Source: Bacteroidota bacterium (GTDB lineage: Bacteria > Bacteroidota > Ignavibacteria > Palsa-1295). Taken from it: a stretch of DNA of 64,000 nt. The stretch is taken from contig JAJPIO010000018.1 of the NCBI GenBank assembly GCA_021324735.1, positions 310,001 to 374,000 of the forward strand, in the 5' to 3' direction. The notes beneath the pieces were generated by a model. It was given only the letters and a program-made list of their open reading frames with translations, did no database searches and had not been told where the DNA came from. Numbering within the stretch: position 1 is the stretch's first letter; each line of letters starts with the position of its first letter. A program made the translations under genes and the position numbers. Shown in pieces: positions 1 through 8,519 of the stretch.

Positions 1-254
1 CCTGATAGGCAATCGTCATAGCCAACCGAATAATCGAGTAAGTTAAAGCCAATTCCAAATGTAACCTTGACATGATCGCCCTCGCCTCCAAACGCGTTTG
101 TCTCTGCACATACAGGATATCCTTGTCTGGGAAATCCCATTGCTTCGTTTATATCTCTGGCAACACTAATAATATTCAGTAATCGGTCACTCCGGTATAT
201 CATGAATGGCAAATGGTAATCACGCACGAGCCCGTATCGGATGCGAATTGAATC
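1..254 (-). other. Open frame continuing the lipoprotein gene past an in-frame TGA
   Basis: Reading leftward in the same frame as the lipoprotein gene at 255-611, the codons after its TGA stay open for 84 codons to the window edge. The translation looks protein-like: it contains LVRDYHLPFMIYRSD and later HVKVTFGIGFNLLDYSVGY, an alternating hydrophobic pattern typical of beta strands. Either the two parts are one gene split by a nonsense mutation or sequencing error, or a second gene starts inside, for example at the ATG at 201-203. The family is not recognised. Confidence 0.45.
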
Positions 255-611
255 TCAACCGGTACTGTCCTGACAGCCGATCACAACGCTGTGAAAGTCA
301 TTATTCGCGCGCTCTTTTAGAGCATAGACATCGAATACCGTATCACGCTCTTTCAAGTTCGTGTCGAGCCAGAGTGCAGCTATCGCATTAAAGACACGTG
401 TTGCCGCCCATTGCGGTAAAATGGCGGTGTCAAGGTAGTTGGTATCCTCCTGAACCGCAGCATAAAATCCAATGATCTGCGACTGATCCGTCAGCCAGAC
501 TCTTACACTATCGGGAACGTTAGGTGGAGGGTTATTTAAAACCGTCACACTCGGAGAGCAGCTCGCGAACAGAAGCGTACTAACGAAGAGGATAGTGCGT
601 ATCATGACCAT
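255..611 (-). CDS. Putative lipoprotein, possibly truncated by a TGA stop
   Basis: This 118-residue protein begins with a hydrophobic leader and a lipobox-like LLFAS followed by Cys18, so it is probably exported and lipidated. The rest is hydrophilic and matches no family I recognise. The stop is TGA at 255-257, and the same frame stays open beyond it to the edge of the window, so the natural product may be longer and this copy broken. It is divergent from the DUF4149 gene at 666, with about 55 bases between them. The lipoprotein call is moderately secure; the function is unknown. Confidence 0.55.
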   Translation of the reverse strand: MVMIRTILFVSTLLFASCSPSVTVLNNPPPNVPDSVRVWLTDQSQIIGFYAAVQEDTNYLDTAILPQWAATRVFNAIAALWLDTNLKERDTVFDVYALKERANNDFHSVVIGCQDSTG

Positions 612-665
612 AAAGAATCCACAAGCACTTAATTATTACATGATTATGTTTTGAAAGAATCCGAT

Positions 666-1160
666 ATGATTATTCTCTCCATCCTCAAAACGCTCGCCCT
701 CGGCATTTGGCTCGGGGCACTCATCATGCTTGGCTATGCTGTTGCAGGACCGATCTTCCAGCAATCGCCATCTAAAACGCTCGCCGGGACGATAAACGGT
801 ATCATCCTCGGCCGGATGAATAACATCGAGTGGATCTGCCTAATTGTGGCACTTGCCCTATCAATTGTTCTGCTAATTCTCCATTGGAATGATGCCAGTC
901 GCAATCTGCGAATCGCCGAAGTTCTTGCTATCTTCATTGCATCGGTCCTGTTATGGTCCTATGCCGCTAAAGTAACCGCCAAGATGGAGACGCTCCGCAC
1001 GACTATCGGGGATTTCGACCATCCTAAGCAGACAACGGAGTACGTCCAGGCTAAAAACGATTTCGACAAATTACATCATACCTATACAACTCTCGTTGGA
1101 ATAAACATGATCGTGATCCTCGGCTCGTTCGTTCTTTCCATGATGAACGCCCGCAAGTAG
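666..1160 (+). CDS. DUF4149/TMEM205-like integral membrane protein
   Basis: A protein of about 164 residues with four predicted membrane segments, near residues 5-28, 50-72, 82-102 and 140-160. The WLGALIMLGYAVAGPIFQ stretch in the first helix and the tail helix VGINMIVILGSFVLSMM fit the DUF4149 family, whose function is unknown. I chose the ATG at 666 because GAAAG lies about 8 bases upstream; an in-frame TTG at 651 is the alternative. The stop is 2 bases before the next gene, so the two are probably co-transcribed. Confidence 0.7.
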   Translation: MIILSILKTLALGIWLGALIMLGYAVAGPIFQQSPSKTLAGTINGIILGRMNNIEWICLIVALALSIVLLILHWNDASRNLRIAEVLAIFIASVLLWSYAAKVTAKMETLRTTIGDFDHPKQTTEYVQAKNDFDKLHHTYTTLVGINMIVILGSFVLSMMNARK

Positions 1161-1162
1161 CT

Positions 1163-1540
1163 ATGAAGCACTACAATAACACCGAAGAATATCTTGCGAC
1201 ACTTCCAGAAGAGAAGCAGATAATACTTCGGAAGCTTCGCGAAGTGCTCCGTAAAGCGTTGCCAAAGGCGGAAGAAGTTATAAGTTACAGTATGCCGGCG
1301 TTTAAGCAGGGAGGAATTATCTGCTGGTTCGCAGCCGCAAAGAATCACTATGCGATATATGTCTATCCGCGCGTGATGGGCGTCTTCAAAAAAGAACTAA
1401 AAGAATATTCCGGCACAAAGTCAGCGATCCATTTTGCTTATGACAAGCGAATGCCGGTTGGTCTTATCACAAAGATCGCTAAAGAATCTCTCAGGCAGAA
1501 TCTGACGAAGACCGCCCTCAAAAGATCAAGCAAAAAATAA
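1163..1540 (+). CDS. DUF1801 (YdhG/YjhX-like) domain protein
   Basis: A 125-residue soluble protein that is nearly all one DUF1801 domain. It opens with a helix of the type EEYLATLPEEKQIILRKLRE, followed by AEEVISYSMPAFK and the strand-rich part HYAIYVYPRVM. These match the family pattern, which resembles frataxin-like or iron-chaperone folds. A lysine-rich tail ends the protein. It follows the DUF4149 gene by 2 bases, so it is likely the second gene of a short operon. The cellular role is not established. Confidence 0.85.
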   Translation: MKHYNNTEEYLATLPEEKQIILRKLREVLRKALPKAEEVISYSMPAFKQGGIICWFAAAKNHYAIYVYPRVMGVFKKELKEYSGTKSAIHFAYDKRMPVGLITKIAKESLRQNLTKTALKRSSKK

Positions 1541-1541
1541 A

Positions 1542-1568
1542 AATCCCTCTTCCAAAGGAAGAGGGATT
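1542..1568 (-). terminator. Intrinsic terminator of the trxB operon
   Basis: A perfect 12-bp stem (AATCCCTCTTCC / GGAAGAGGGATT) with a 3-base loop lies between two convergent genes. Read leftward, it is followed by a long T-rich run complementary to the A-rich 3' end of the DUF1801 gene, so it should terminate the trxB transcript efficiently and may also act on the rightward one. Confidence 0.85.
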
Positions 1569-1591
1569 GGATGAGGACTTCTCCGAATAAA

Positions 1592-2653
1592 TTAAGCTGG
1601 ATGTGGAATCTCTTCCTCCATGATCTCGTCGGTCACGTCATGCGTTGGGACGTAGCCGTAGATCATTGGGTTTGCGGCTAACCAGCGCTCCGCGTCGATA
1701 GCGGCGACACAACCGGTGCCTGCAGCAGTCACAGCCTGGCGGTATACGTGGTCCTGGCAATCGCCGCACGCGAAGACGCCTGGGATATTCGTGAATGAGG
1801 TCTTGCCTTTTGTCTCGATATATCCAAGCTCGTTCATATCGATAAGGCCGCGGAAAAGCTCTGTATTAGGTGCGTGGCCGATAGCAACAAAGATACCATT
1901 GGTTGCAACCTCCTCCGTCTTCCCTGTAACGGTATTGCGAAGAATAGCACCCGTTACCGTCTTGCGTCCCTTCTCGTCCGTAACGCCCAGTACCTCCGTG
2001 ATCTCCTGATTCGTGCGCCATTTTATTTTCGGGTTCTCGCGAGCGCGTTCGAGCATGATCTTCGATGCCCTAAAATCTTCTCGGCGATGGACGATGGTCA
2101 CCGAACTGCAAAAGCGCGTCAAGTAGTTAGCTTCTTCCATTGCTGTATCGCCACCGCCGACGATAAGAACATCCTGATTGCGGAAGAAGAAACCGTCGCA
2201 AGTCGCACAAGCGCTAACACCGTACCCCATATATAACTGCTCCGATGGAATGTTGAGCAACTTCGCTCTCGCACCGGTTGAAATAATGAGGGCTTCCGTG
2301 TAATACACTTTTTCTCCAGCCGTCAGCTTGAATGGTCGCTGTGAGAGATCGACCGCAGAGATCGTCTCGAATTTCGAGACCGCACCGAAGCGCTGCGCTT
2401 GTTTACGCAGGACCTCCATCAACTCCGGCCCCTGAATACCGTGCTCGAAGCCCGGATAGTTCTCGACTTCGGTTGTGATGGTAAGCTGACCTCCTGGTTG
2501 ATCCCCTTCAAAGACGATCGGGCTAAGGTTCGCACGAGCCGTATAAAGTGCAGCGGTAAACCCAGCAGGACCAGAGCCCAGTACGATCACTTGATGAACT
2601 TCATGACGCTTAAGATGCGTCCGATGTGGTTTAGATTTCGATTGCATAGTCAT
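1592..2653 (-). CDS. trxB: Thioredoxin-disulfide reductase
   Basis: NADPH-dependent FAD flavoenzyme that reduces thioredoxin in the cytoplasm. The FAD-binding GSGPAG is at residues 26-31, the redox-active CATC at 149-152, the NADPH-binding GGGDTA at 166-171, and the second FAD motif [18 protein letters not shown] lies near the C terminus. The length of 353 is slightly above the usual ~310-320 because of a basic N-terminal extension of about 18 residues and an acidic C-terminal tail. It follows queG by 22 bases and is the last gene before a strong terminator. Confidence 0.97.
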   Translation of the reverse strand: MTMQSKSKPHRTHLKRHEVHQVIVLGSGPAGFTAALYTARANLSPIVFEGDQPGGQLTITTEVENYPGFEHGIQGPELMEVLRKQAQRFGAVSKFETISAVDLSQRPFKLTAGEKVYYTEALIISTGARAKLLNIPSEQLYMGYGVSACATCDGFFFRNQDVLIVGGGDTAMEEANYLTRFCSSVTIVHRREDFRASKIMLERARENPKIKWRTNQEITEVLGVTDEKGRKTVTGAILRNTVTGKTEEVATNGIFVAIGHAPNTELFRGLIDMNELGYIETKGKTSFTNIPGVFACGDCQDHVYRQAVTAAGTGCVAAIDAERWLAANPMIYGYVPTHDVTDEIMEEEIPHPA

Positions 2654-2675
2654 GATAAAGAATGGGCTGCGCGCT

Positions 2676-3626
2676 TTATTGATCTTTACGTTTCATGGCC
2701 TTCACATTGCGTTTCAGCCCTGCTAACTTTGTCCGTTTTACGGGCGATTTGCGAAAACGTTTTGAAAACTCTTCCTGCTCCATCTGCTCGATCGTCTCGG
2801 GTGTTAAGCTCAAGTTTTCAGGGCGGGGCGAGAACTCCGGTATAGCAGTCGGCTCCGCAAACCGGTTCCACGGGCACACTTCCTGGCAAATATCGCAACC
2901 ATAGACCCAGCCGGATAATTTATCAGCCAGATCTTCCGGTATCTCGTGTTGCGGCTTTAACTCGATCGTCAAATATGCAATGCAGCGCCTCGCGTCGATC
3001 TCATATGGTTTCAATGCATCCGTCGGGCATGCATCGATACAGCGGGTACATGTCCCACACATATCTCCTGCTGGTGCATCCGGCTCAAGATCGATATTGA
3101 GAATGATCTCCGAAAGAAATACCCACGAGCCTTTCTCTCGTGTAATAAGATTAGTATGCTTTCCCCTCCAACCGACACCGGCGCGTTCGGCGATCGCTTT
3201 TTCGAGTAGCGGACCAGTATCCGAGTAGTATCTTCCTTCGGCACCTGGTACCAAAGCCTTTATCTCGCCCAATAAGCGCGCAAGCATCGGTGGTATCACC
3301 TCATGATAATCCATGCCCTGCGCATAACGAGAGACTTTTAAGCCGTCCTTAGAGGCAGCGTCGATCTCTCGCCGCTCCTCATCGTTATAATAATTAAGCG
3401 CAAGTGAAAGGATGCTCTTGGCGTCTGGAAGAATATTTCGCACATCACGGCGCTTTTCGTGGTCGCGCTCGAGCCAACTCATCATTCCGTGTGCACCACC
3501 GGAAACCCAGGCGTTAAAACGGTCCGCCGCTTCATCAAAAGGCTCAGCACTCGTTACACCGGCTTTCGTAAAGCCGATATCGAGGGCCATTTGCTTGATC
3601 TTTCCTGTGATCTCCGGGCGTGTCAT
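2676..3626 (-). CDS. queG: Epoxyqueuosine reductase QueG
   Basis: Cobalamin- and Fe-S-dependent enzyme performing the last step of queuosine tRNA modification, epoxyqueuosine to queuosine. Cys190, 193, 196 and 200 form the first ferredoxin cluster motif ([12 protein letters not shown]), and Cys244, 247 and 251 with Cys215 supply the second. The SDTGP motif with the family's catalytic Asp is at 135-139. At 316 residues it is the short form, without the C-terminal HEAT extension of some homologues. It sits between a Rieske gene and trxB on one strand, so it may share their transcript. Confidence 0.95.
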   Translation of the reverse strand: MTRPEITGKIKQMALDIGFTKAGVTSAEPFDEAADRFNAWVSGGAHGMMSWLERDHEKRRDVRNILPDAKSILSLALNYYNDEERREIDAASKDGLKVSRYAQGMDYHEVIPPMLARLLGEIKALVPGAEGRYYSDTGPLLEKAIAERAGVGWRGKHTNLITREKGSWVFLSEIILNIDLEPDAPAGDMCGTCTRCIDACPTDALKPYEIDARRCIAYLTIELKPQHEIPEDLADKLSGWVYGCDICQEVCPWNRFAEPTAIPEFSPRPENLSLTPETIEQMEQEEFSKRFRKSPVKRTKLAGLKRNVKAMKRKDQ

Positions 3627-3721
3627 TGCAACCCATTATAACATAGGGAATGAGCAAATTCGGCCCCGAAAAATTCATAATGAGACAAGGACAAATTCCC
3701 TTACTCGAATGTCAACTTCCC

Positions 3722-4135
3722 CTACTCGAATATAAATGGTCCGGTTGCGACCCATACTTCTTCGCCTTCGAGTTTCACTTCATAAACGGGTACCGAACCA
3801 GATTGCCCAATTATTTTACCGGAAGGAATATCGAAGACCCACCCATGGAGCGGACACGTGACCGTAAGCTCATCCTTATTGATAAACCCTGCACCCAACA
3901 CTGGCGACATCTCATGCGGACAAATATTAGAGATCGCCCATACTTCTCCTTCCAAAATAAAGAGCGCGATCTCGTCGCGCTCTCTCACAATGATCTTTCC
4001 TCGCCGGCCGTCCGCCGGGATTTCGGAGATCAAACAAGCATACTCGAATTCCTGGGGCAGCGGCTCCTTGCCTACGTCCCCGTTCAGCTCTCGCCTCGCT
4101 GCTTCTAAAGCCTCTTCGTCAAATTCTTCCGGCAT
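3722..4135 (-). CDS. Rieske [2Fe-2S] domain protein
   Basis: A 137-residue soluble protein with a single Rieske domain. The cluster ligands are visible as C72-P-H74 and C94-P-L-H97 (CPLHGWVFD), and the intervening ICPHEMSPVLGAG region is typical. There is no signal peptide or membrane anchor, so it resembles NirD-type or ferredoxin-component Rieske proteins rather than bc1 subunits. An acidic N-terminal ~25 residues precede the domain. Upstream of queG on the same strand with a 95-base gap. The partner oxidoreductase is not identifiable. Confidence 0.88.
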   Translation of the reverse strand: MPEEFDEEALEAARRELNGDVGKEPLPQEFEYACLISEIPADGRRGKIIVRERDEIALFILEGEVWAISNICPHEMSPVLGAGFINKDELTVTCPLHGWVFDIPSGKIIGQSGSVPVYEVKLEGEEVWVATGPFIFE

Positions 4136-4184
4136 CGTATGAGTAACGCTGGAAGAACCGCGGAAGTCCCTTTCTTCTTTGCTG

Positions 4185-4922
4185 CTAGCGCGTCTTCTTG
4201 GTCGAAGCCATATTCTCTTTCATCACCGTTTTTTGTATCATCTCAGCATGGTCGAGGTGCTTTTGGATAACGGGCGCGGCCTTTTTGAGAGCATCCTTTA
4301 GCTGAGGTGACGATGCCTTCGTTTCCAGCTCCTTTACTTCTGAAAGATCCTGCTGATGGTCCTTAACGGCGGTATTAATATAAATGCTGTCGAGCGCCGC
4401 CGGTGATGAGGCACTGCTGAGTGCATTCATTTCATTTGTCATTGTGCTCGGCATCTGATCGTTCGATGGTGGCTGAGGCGTAATGTTAAGCTTTCTGGCC
4501 AGGTCCGCCTTTTCCATTTTCATTTTGTTATGATCGGCGATCATCATCTTTGCAAAGTTCTTCACTTCTGGATTCTTGGATTTCTGCAATACCAACTTTG
4601 CCTCAGAGATCTCTGCGGAATCTGCTTCGCTCAGTTGAGCAATAATATTGGCATCCGACATATTGCCGGTATTCGCCGCAGACGTTGATGTGCCGTTGGG
4701 CGACGGTGTAGTGGTAGAGGTCGATTCGGGTGTATTTACAGCGCTGGTCTGTCCGTTGGCGCTGGTATCCGTCGTACTCGTCTGTTGCGATTGTTTCGAG
4801 CAACCAATGAGCGTGAGTATGACCCAAAGAGCAGCTAAGATCACCGTCAAGGTGATGAGCTCGCGCTCTTTACGTTGTCCGTGTATGGTAGAAAGATTAG
4901 GCAGAGTATCCATGAGTTTCAT
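4185..4922 (-). CDS. DUF4142-domain lipoprotein
   Basis: Envelope lipoprotein of about 245 residues. From the ATG at 4922 there is a hydrophobic segment ending in a lipobox (TLIG then Cys41), then a Ser/Thr-rich linker of about 50 residues, then a DUF4142 domain. That domain starts at ADSAEISEAKLVLQKS, contains KNFAKMMIADHNKM, and is ferritin-like and alpha-helical in known homologues. A GTG start at 4991 is possible but would place the leader internally. Function is unknown; family members are often annotated as outer membrane or stress-associated. It may head the Rieske-queG-trxB run. Confidence 0.8.
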   Translation of the reverse strand: MKLMDTLPNLSTIHGQRKERELITLTVILAALWVILTLIGCSKQSQQTSTTDTSANGQTSAVNTPESTSTTTPSPNGTSTSAANTGNMSDANIIAQLSEADSAEISEAKLVLQKSKNPEVKNFAKMMIADHNKMKMEKADLARKLNITPQPPSNDQMPSTMTNEMNALSSASSPAALDSIYINTAVKDHQQDLSEVKELETKASSPQLKDALKKAAPVIQKHLDHAEMIQKTVMKENMASTKKTR

Positions 4923-5119
4923 TATAGTAAAAAGCTTATATTGGGATTCGAGCGGTATTTCTGCTTGTAAAAACAAGCAGCCAATGCGCACACGAGTCTC
5001 GTGTTTTCCGAAGTGTCACTCACGGGGACAAACATTGTGCCGCGATTCTTACAATATGATTACAGCTTAGCCATTTTTTTTCTCAAGCTCTGGCATAAAA
5101 ATCATCGCTATGCGAGAGC

Positions 5120-5842
5120 ATGGAAGGTCCTTCCCTTGTCATACTGCGCCAGGAGATGAAGCCATTTATTGGTAAGCCAATCATACTTGCCGAAGGTAAT
5201 TGGAGTGGCGATGCCAGCCAGTTTACCGGCCAAACGATTCGTTGGATAAAAACGTGGGGCAAACACTTCATCATGCGTATCGGCAAGGTCACGATCCGGA
5301 CACATTTTCTTTTGTGGGGAAGCTACCGCATCAATAACCGCAAAGACCGCCGCGCGACGCTCTCACTCGAATTTGAAAATGGCGACGTGCATTTTTACTC
5401 TTCCTCTATCAAAACACTCGACCAGCCATTAGAAGAATTATACGATTGGCGAGTGGATGTCATGTCGCGTAAGTGGGATGCCAAATACGTTCGATCCCTT
5501 GTTCGTAAACAGCCGAACAGTTATCTCGCAGATGTCCTCCTTGACCAGAACCTCTTTGCCGGGGTTGGCAACATTATTAAAAACGAGGTACTGTTTCGAT
5601 TAAAGTTCAATCCCCTACTGCGAGTTAAGGACCTGAAACCAAAACAGATCGCTGCACTGGTAGACGAGGCGCACAATTATTCACACCAATTTTATAGATG
5701 GAAAAAGCGATATGTGCTTAAAAAGCATTATCGCATATATCACAAAGGCACATGCCCCGTGTGTGGCAGTAAGCTACGAGCAGAGAAACTCGGTAAGCGC
5801 GATAGATATACGTTCTGGTGTCCCGTGTGCCAAGCAATGTAG
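5120..5842 (+). CDS. nei: Nei-like DNA glycosylase lacking the N-terminal proline
   Basis: Fpg/Nei-family base-excision repair enzyme, 240 residues. Core features are present: KTWGKHF (44-50), the helix-two-turn-helix NLFAGVGNIIKNEVLFR, and a C-terminal zinc finger with Cys212, 215, 234 and 237. Relatives begin Met-Pro-Glu-Gly-Pro-Ser, where Pro becomes the catalytic N-terminal amine after Met removal. Here the start reads Met-Glu-Gly-Pro-Ser, as if the proline codon were deleted in frame. The frame is closed by TAA at 5096-5098 with no usable start between, so no alternative start restores it. It may be inactive as a lyase or a specialised variant. Confidence 0.85.
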   Translation: MEGPSLVILRQEMKPFIGKPIILAEGNWSGDASQFTGQTIRWIKTWGKHFIMRIGKVTIRTHFLLWGSYRINNRKDRRATLSLEFENGDVHFYSSSIKTLDQPLEELYDWRVDVMSRKWDAKYVRSLVRKQPNSYLADVLLDQNLFAGVGNIIKNEVLFRLKFNPLLRVKDLKPKQIAALVDEAHNYSHQFYRWKKRYVLKKHYRIYHKGTCPVCGSKLRAEKLGKRDRYTFWCPVCQAM

Positions 5843-5900
5843 AACATGCTTTAGCTTGTTCTATGCAACCTGGTTAGGACAAGCTAAAGCATGTCCTACA
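5839..5900. repeat. 26-bp inverted repeat after the Nei-like gene
   Basis: Two arms, 5839-5864 and roughly 5875-5900, are reverse complements with two mismatches. Each arm (AGAACATGCTTTAGCTTGTT and its relative) is also partly self-palindromic. It lies between two convergent genes and could act as a bidirectional terminator or be a dispersed palindromic element; no other copy was noticed in the window. Confidence 0.6.
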
Positions 5901-6815
5901 TTAATGCGCGATACAAACTTTCTTTATTTCATCCACTCCTTCTGCCGAGACACGCAAGAAGTACACGCCGTTCGGGACATCGGCGACATTCAGCGTAATG
6001 CAACGCTCGCCTGCCTCCATCGGCATCTGCCACGAGCGGATCGGCCGACCGAGGAGATCGAGAAGTGAAATAGATTGTTCCCTCACATCGATTTTGGGGA
6101 GCCTAAAGGACAATGAACTTTCGGTTAAACTCACGATAAAATCAGTTGTAGTCTTTGGGTCGTCAACTATAAGAGTACTAGCTGATAACAGCGTGGAACT
6201 CGAGGAATCCGTGGACCACTCGTGGAATGTCCAATATCCCGAAGTGTATGAAGAGGAGTATACAAACCATCGCAATTCAGGAGAGTATACCGCGATTTCT
6301 TGATTAGTAACATCGTTCACAGCAAACGGAACGTGAGCCGTTGAATCAAAGCTATATGCAGTCAATTGTCTCGCCCCAAGTGTAATCTGCGAGTCCCTTG
6401 AAGTAGAAAAATCATAGTCAAACTCCCAAGGTGCATGATGGAATACAGGATTGTTATCGATGGCCAGTGAATGGGCAGAACTTGAATCTTTTCCGGTATG
6501 GAAATAGAAGAGTTGCTCGCTTGAGTCGAAATAAGTAGAGCCGGAACGATGGCTATATTGCGCGGCAACGACGAAGTGATGTAAGGAATCAATAGTTGTG
6601 TCTGTCTTGAGGATTTCTACAATAAGTGTGTCGCGTTGATAACTGGAATCCCTAATTCTCCCATCGCGGCCACCTACATAACCGTTCTCATAAGAATACA
6701 TGAATTTATCCCCCACACTCGGCTTCCACTTTGCCAGTGGGTCCTGAGCACGCACAGAGAGGCTGCTGGCTGCGAGAGCTAACGAGATGAGAAGCGCAAC
6801 ACGAAGATAAACCAT
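5901..6815 (-). CDS. Secreted protein with T9SS type A sorting domain
   Basis: A 304-residue protein with a signal peptide (LLISLALAASSLSVRAQ) and a C-terminal domain of about 75 residues. That domain has the pattern ISLLDLLGRPIRSW, then DVPNGVYFLRV and a basic end, typical of type IX secretion sorting domains (Por secretion family). The middle, rich in Ser, Tyr and Asp, has no recognised catalytic motif. It should cross the outer membrane through T9SS and be attached or released; the secretion machinery is not in this window. It is convergent with the Nei-like gene. Confidence 0.75.
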   Translation of the reverse strand: MVYLRVALLISLALAASSLSVRAQDPLAKWKPSVGDKFMYSYENGYVGGRDGRIRDSSYQRDTLIVEILKTDTTIDSLHHFVVAAQYSHRSGSTYFDSSEQLFYFHTGKDSSSAHSLAIDNNPVFHHAPWEFDYDFSTSRDSQITLGARQLTAYSFDSTAHVPFAVNDVTNQEIAVYSPELRWFVYSSSYTSGYWTFHEWSTDSSSSTLLSASTLIVDDPKTTTDFIVSLTESSLSFRLPKIDVREQSISLLDLLGRPIRSWQMPMEAGERCITLNVADVPNGVYFLRVSAEGVDEIKKVCIAH

Positions 6816-7016
6816 AGATACTTCTAATTCTAAAGTTATCTAAGTTCAAGAACCCTCAAGAATAGAAAAGGTTACAGGCGGATATTTGTGACCTCCTGGC
6901 TGGTGGGTATGCAATTTTTCGAACCACATTTCTACGAATCTGTTACAAGAAACGCATTTTTTCACCACATTACCGGATTTCGCTCAGACCTCCGGCTTAC
7001 CGATACCTGACCCAGA

Positions 7017-8516
7017 GTGGCACAATCGACTGAACAACAACTCTTAGAGAAGATCGTATCTCTCGCCAAACGGCGCGGCTTTATTTTTCAATCGTCCGAG
7101 ATCTATGGCGGGCTCAACGGCTGCTGGGATTACGGTCCGCTTGGCGTTGAGATGCTCCGCAACCTGAAAGATGCCTGGTGGCGCGCAATGACCACCCGGC
7201 ATGACATCGAAGGCCTCGATGCCTCGATCCTCATGCACCCTCGTGTATGGGAAGCCTCGGGTCATATACAGAATTTCTCCGATCCTATGGTCGATTGCCG
7301 CGAATGCAAGTCGCGGTACCGCGTCGACCATTTATTCGGTGAAATGTCCGAGAAGCGACTCAAAGCGATCTCGAAAGCAGCGAACGTCGAAGGGGTACTT
7401 GCCAAGACGATCGTAATGGAATCGCGGGATGTGACGAAAGAGCAACTCGCCGAGATCATTACCGCTCATACGGAGAAGAATTCAGCCCTTTTCGAGGCTC
7501 TCGTGCAGCAGGAGCTTATCCCCTGCCCCAATTGCGGGCGCGTGAAGACGCTCACCGCTCCCCGCAATTTCAATCTCATGTTCGAGACCTACGTTGGTCC
7601 CGTAAAAGATGCCGCGAATGCTGTATATCTGCGACCAGAAACCGCGCAGGGTATCTTCGTCAATTTCCTGAACGTGATGCAATCGTCACGTCAAAAAGTA
7701 CCGTTCGGTATTTGCCAGATCGGCAAGGCATTTCGCAACGAGATCAATACGAAAAACTTCCTTTTCCGTACGCGCGAGTTCGAACAAATGGAAATGCAGT
7801 TCTTCTGTATGCCTGGCTCCGATGAGAAATTCTTCGAAGAGTGGCGCGAGCACCGGCTCAACTGGTGGAAGTCGCTCGGTATGCCGGCCGATAAGCTCCG
7901 CTATAAGCCGCACGAAAAGCTTGCTCATTATGCTCGCGCTGCCGGCGATATCGAATTCCTGTTTCCTTTCGGCTTTGGGGAAGTAGAAGGCATTCATAAC
8001 CGTACCGACTTCGATCTCTCTCGCCACCAGGAGTTTTCCGGCAAGAGCTTACAGGTCCACAACGAAGAGACCAAGGAAAAATACACGCCATTTGTGATCG
8101 AAACATCGGCAGGCGCTTCCCGTGGATTTATGGCGTTCCTCTGTAATGGCTACGAGGAAGAAACCGTGAATGGCGAACAACGTACGGTCTTAAGACTCCA
8201 TCCATTCCTTGCGCCGGTAAAAGCAGCGGTGCTGCCGCTTGTGAATAAAGATGGCATGCCGGAGATCGCGGAGAAGCTTGAGGGTGATCTTCGCCGCTCG
8301 ATGAAATCGTTCTATGACGATTCCGGCGCGGTGGGCCGCCGTTATCGCCGCCAGGATGAGATCGGTACTCCATTCTGTGTTACGATCGATTCCGATACCT
8401 TGCAGGACCAGACCGTGACCATCCGCGAGCGAGACTCCATGCAGCAGGTGCGTATTGCCCTGTCGCAAGTGAAGGAATATATTCAGGATCGCATTGCGCC
8501 GCCAATATTACTATGA
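7017..8516 (+). CDS. glyQS: Glycyl-tRNA synthetase (dimeric, class II)
   Basis: Charges tRNA-Gly in the cytoplasm. The N terminus ([30 protein letters not shown]) and the class II motifs [19 protein letters not shown] and [14 protein letters not shown] are diagnostic of the alpha2 bacterial/eukaryotic type, not the alpha2beta2 GlyQ/GlyS type. CxxC pairs (CRECKSRY and CPNCGR) suggest a zinc-binding insertion. The anticodon-binding domain follows the DVTDN-like region to the C terminus. Start is GTG at 7017. The next gene begins 3 bases after its stop, so co-transcription is likely. Confidence 0.96.
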   Translation: MAQSTEQQLLEKIVSLAKRRGFIFQSSEIYGGLNGCWDYGPLGVEMLRNLKDAWWRAMTTRHDIEGLDASILMHPRVWEASGHIQNFSDPMVDCRECKSRYRVDHLFGEMSEKRLKAISKAANVEGVLAKTIVMESRDVTKEQLAEIITAHTEKNSALFEALVQQELIPCPNCGRVKTLTAPRNFNLMFETYVGPVKDAANAVYLRPETAQGIFVNFLNVMQSSRQKVPFGICQIGKAFRNEINTKNFLFRTREFEQMEMQFFCMPGSDEKFFEEWREHRLNWWKSLGMPADKLRYKPHEKLAHYARAAGDIEFLFPFGFGEVEGIHNRTDFDLSRHQEFSGKSLQVHNEETKEKYTPFVIETSAGASRGFMAFLCNGYEEETVNGEQRTVLRLHPFLAPVKAAVLPLVNKDGMPEIAEKLEGDLRRSMKSFYDDSGAVGRRYRRQDEIGTPFCVTIDSDTLQDQTVTIRERDSMQQVRIALSQVKEYIQDRIAPPILL

Positions 8517-8519
8517 TTC

